Positions 5,264 to 6,284 of a DNA stretch of 6,284 nucleotides are shown here, in pieces. The notes under the pieces were generated by a model. It was not told where the DNA came from and did not search any database. It saw only the letters and a program-made list of their open reading frames with translations. The number at the start of each line of letters is the position of its first letter. Position 1 is the first letter of the stretch. The DNA is from Holosporaceae bacterium (GTDB lineage Bacteria > Pseudomonadota > Alphaproteobacteria > UBA3830). Both the position numbers and the translations under genes were made by a program. The DNA is taken from assembly GCA_031284345.1 (NCBI GenBank), contig JAITAC010000134.1:1-6284 (forward strand), written 5' to 3'.

Positions 5264-5824
5264 ATGGCTAATCCGTCGTTTTTTAATCTGCTGGACTATG
5301 TTTATATAATTATTTTATTGATATCCTGCTTGTCCGGCTTCACTAATGGATTTACAAAAGTTCTCCTGAATACTATTACTTGGTGCGGAAGCTGCATTGT
5401 GTCCAGCATGGTGTCGCCGTTGGTTCGGCAATTTATAGCCCAGTATTTCGAAAATAAAATAATAATAAATGTAATTTCAGTGATTCTTGCCTATGTCGGC
5501 GTGTTGATAATTGCCCTATTGCTGGTCCGCTACATCTCAGATCGAGTGAAACAGTCATTTTTATCCGCCGTAGATCGCGCTCTGGGATTATTTGTGGGAT
5601 TTCTTCGAGGTATCCTCATACCAATATGCGTTTGCGCGATATTCTGGGCGTTTAATATACCGAAAAAGCGATTCAGTGTCGTAAAAAATTCTAGGATCTC
5701 AAGCATAATCCTGGATAATATGAAGAATGTTATGAAACCTCCCGAAAAGAAAAAAATTACACAACAAATACGGCACAAAAGTAGTGATATGCAAAAATCC
5801 ATTACAAAATTATTGAAAACATAA
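5264..5824 (+). CDS. cvpA: CvpA family inner-membrane protein
   Basis: A 186-residue protein with about four membrane segments (near 10-28, 34-55, 66-89 and 107-131) and a basic cytoplasmic tail rich in Lys. Family marks are the N-terminal NLLDYVYIIILLISCLSGFTNGF stretch (residues 8-30) with a Gly-Phe turn, and SAVDRALGLFVGFLRGILIP (101-120), the usual CvpA hairpin. CvpA is needed for colicin V production in E. coli and affects envelope homeostasis; its molecular activity is unsettled. The start ATG lies four bases after the radA stop with only a weak GAAG upstream, suggesting translational coupling. In many alphaproteobacteria the order is radA-cvpA-purF; here purF does not follow. A T9 tract begins just after the stop (5826), but there is no hairpin. 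Confidence 0.9.
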   Translation: MANPSFFNLLDYVYIIILLISCLSGFTNGFTKVLLNTITWCGSCIVSSMVSPLVRQFIAQYFENKIIINVISVILAYVGVLIIALLLVRYISDRVKQSFLSAVDRALGLFVGFLRGILIPICVCAIFWAFNIPKKRFSVVKNSRISSIILDNMKNVMKPPEKKKITQQIRHKSSDMQKSITKLLKT

Positions 5825-5872
5825 CTTTTTTTTTCGAAGACGTTCGCGCCGTAATAATAGATACTGCCGAGA

Positions 5873-5913
5873 TCTGAATTTTTTTTTCAAACGTCTGAAA
5901 TTTTTTCCAAACG
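5873..5913. repeat. Imperfect T-rich tandem repeat (21 + 20 bases)
   Basis: Two directly adjacent units each read TCTGAA, then a T-run of 9 or 6, then CAAACG or CCAAACG (5873-5893 and 5894-5913). The second ends three bases before the GGAG ribosome binding site of the small gene at 5925. A looser copy (T9, CGAAGACG) sits at 5826-5842. Likely a slippage-type duplication in the untranslated leader. Confidence 0.55.
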
Positions 5914-5924
5914 GTGGAGAAAAA

Positions 5925-6065
5925 ATGCCAAAAACGAAATATTCATTCGAAAATACCAGCGTCCCTAATTCTGACGCACCGGTCCGCACCGAATGTCTTG
6001 GAAATAAATTTTCAGATATCAACAATCCCAGAATTATTTTATGGTCCAGCAGATACATATATTGA
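5925..6065 (+). CDS. Hypothetical 46-residue protein
   Basis: ATG at 5925 has GGTGGAG with five bases of spacing, the best ribosome binding site in the right half of the window, and the frame runs to TGA at 6063-6065. The product is soluble and mixed in composition: a basic start MPKTKYSFENTS, a Pro/Asp/Arg segment with a single Cys (residue 24), then FSDINNPRIILWSSRYIY at the end. No signal peptide, membrane helix or known motif is seen, and I do not recognise a family. It lies 100 bases after cvpA on the same strand and could be the last gene of the radA-cvpA unit, since no terminator intervenes. A longer frame on the opposite strand covers the same bases but has no ribosome binding site. 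Existence is inferred from the start region and orientation. Confidence 0.45.
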   Translation: MPKTKYSFENTSVPNSDAPVRTECLGNKFSDINNPRIILWSSRYIY

Positions 6066-6090
6066 CGTTTTACCATTAAAATAGTAAAAA
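6062..6090 (+). promoter_or_regulatory. Candidate promoter upstream of tRNA-His
   Basis: TTGACG (6062-6067), a 17-base spacer, then TAAAAA (6085-6090) gives five of six -35 matches and four of six -10 matches. Transcription would start near 6097, about 60 bases before the tRNA. It overlaps the last bases of the 46-residue frame. Confidence 0.35.
6068..6089. repeat. 22-base near-perfect AT-rich palindrome
   Basis: TTTTACCATT (6068-6077) mirrors AATAGTAAAA (6080-6089) with one mismatch and a two-base centre. It fills the spacer and most of the -10 element of the candidate promoter, as an operator would. As RNA it would be a weak hairpin with no T-run after it, so a terminator role is unlikely. 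Confidence 0.45.
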
Positions 6091-6156
6091 TATCGAGTGA
6101 AAGGTCGTGTTTATTGTCCGGTAGTAATTGATTGGGCAGTCTTTAGGTTTTTTTAT

Positions 6157-6234
6157 GGCGGGTGTAGCTCAGTTGGTTAGAGCGCCAGATTGTGGCTCTG
6201 GAGGTCGTCGGTTCGATTCTGATCACTCGCCCCA
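6157..6234 (+). tRNA. tRNA-His (anticodon GTG)
   Basis: A full cloverleaf is visible. The acceptor stem GCGGGTG (6158-6164) pairs with CACTCGC (6224-6230) with one G-U. The D arm is GCTC/GAGC. The anticodon stem CCAGA/TCTGG encloses loop TTGTGGC with GTG at 6192-6194. The T arm has loop TTCGATT, with two G-U pairs in its stem. G at 6157 is the histidine-specific G-1, opposite C73 at 6231, and CCA (6232-6234) is encoded. It inserts histidine at CAC and CAT codons. The next gene's start lies 30 bases downstream. Confidence 0.97.
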
Positions 6235-6264
6235 TAATCTTTTGCGTAGGTTTTGGAGATAATA

Positions 6265-6284
6265 ATGAGTCATTTTAGGTACGA
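6265..6284 (+). CDS. Start of an unidentified gene (first six codons, cut by the window)
   Basis: ATG at 6265 is preceded by TTGGAG (GGAG 6255-6258) with six bases of spacing, a strong ribosome binding site. Only MSHFRY is visible, too little for identification. Its closeness to tRNA-His suggests either co-transcription with the tRNA or a promoter hidden within it. Confidence 0.5.

Larger units (their letters stand above)
5825..6156. other. Spacer between cvpA and tRNA-His
   Basis: A 332-base stretch. It holds a T9 tract right after cvpA (5826-5834), a T-rich tandem repeat (5873-5913), a probable 46-residue gene (5925-6065), and a palindrome within a candidate promoter (6062-6090). The last 66 bases before the tRNA (6091-6156) show nothing clear apart from a T7 run (6148-6154). 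No Rho-independent terminator with a GC-rich stem is present. AGACGTT (5838-5844) and AACGTCT (5890-5896) are inverted but 45 bases apart, too far for a strong hairpin. Confidence 0.6.

Noticed and set aside
5810..6076. 88-codon open frame on the minus strand
   Set aside because: Low-complexity product rich in Leu, Arg and Lys from A/T tracts, no ribosome binding site, overlaps the cvpA end, and lies antisense to a better-supported small gene.

Overview
The window looks like an ordinary chromosomal stretch of an alphaproteobacterium with moderately AT-rich DNA (by eye about 40% GC) and very AT-rich intergenic spaces. The gene set (HflK, an alphaproteobacterial-type YbjN protein, DapB next to Nth, RadA next to CvpA) fits that class. 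The tRNA-His keeps the canonical encoded G-1 and C73, which from memory is lost in a large alphaproteobacterial clade. That points to a lineage outside that clade, such as a Rickettsiales-, Holosporales- or basal Rhodospirillales-like bacterium. This placement is inference. UGA is a stop here (dapB, nth) and Trp is TGG, so the standard bacterial code applies.

Layout, left half. On the minus strand lies the 5' two thirds of hflK (758 to the window edge), cut by the window and therefore without a stop. Upstream of it, also on the minus strand, is a YbjN-domain gene (1441-956). A 391-base divergent spacer follows (1442-1832). It holds a perfect -10 box almost touching the ybjN start, a bulged hairpin at 1563-1597, a seven-codon ORF with a strong ribosome binding site, and a 24-codon Trp-rich hydrophobic ORF ending 12 bases before the next gene. 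That gene encodes a small single-RRM RNA-binding protein (1833-2195) with a Gly/Arg tail, followed by two tandem Rho-independent terminators.

Layout, right half. Two plus-strand gene pairs follow. dapB (lysine and peptidoglycan precursor synthesis) overlaps nth (base-excision repair) by four bases. radA (recombination ATPase) is followed four bases later by cvpA (small membrane protein). The purF gene that often follows cvpA is absent. The 332-base space after cvpA (5825-6156) carries an imperfect T-rich tandem repeat, a probable unrecognised 46-residue gene with an excellent ribosome binding site, and an AT-rich 22-base palindrome inside a candidate promoter. Then come tRNA-His(GTG) with encoded CCA and the first six codons of another gene running off the end.

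The core genes are housekeeping. The unusual material is in the spacers: the two-ORF leader in front of the RRM gene, the small gene between cvpA and tRNA-His, and a coherent-looking open frame at 2303-2425 that lacks a good start. I see no mobile element, CRISPR array or defence system, and I do not claim a new system.
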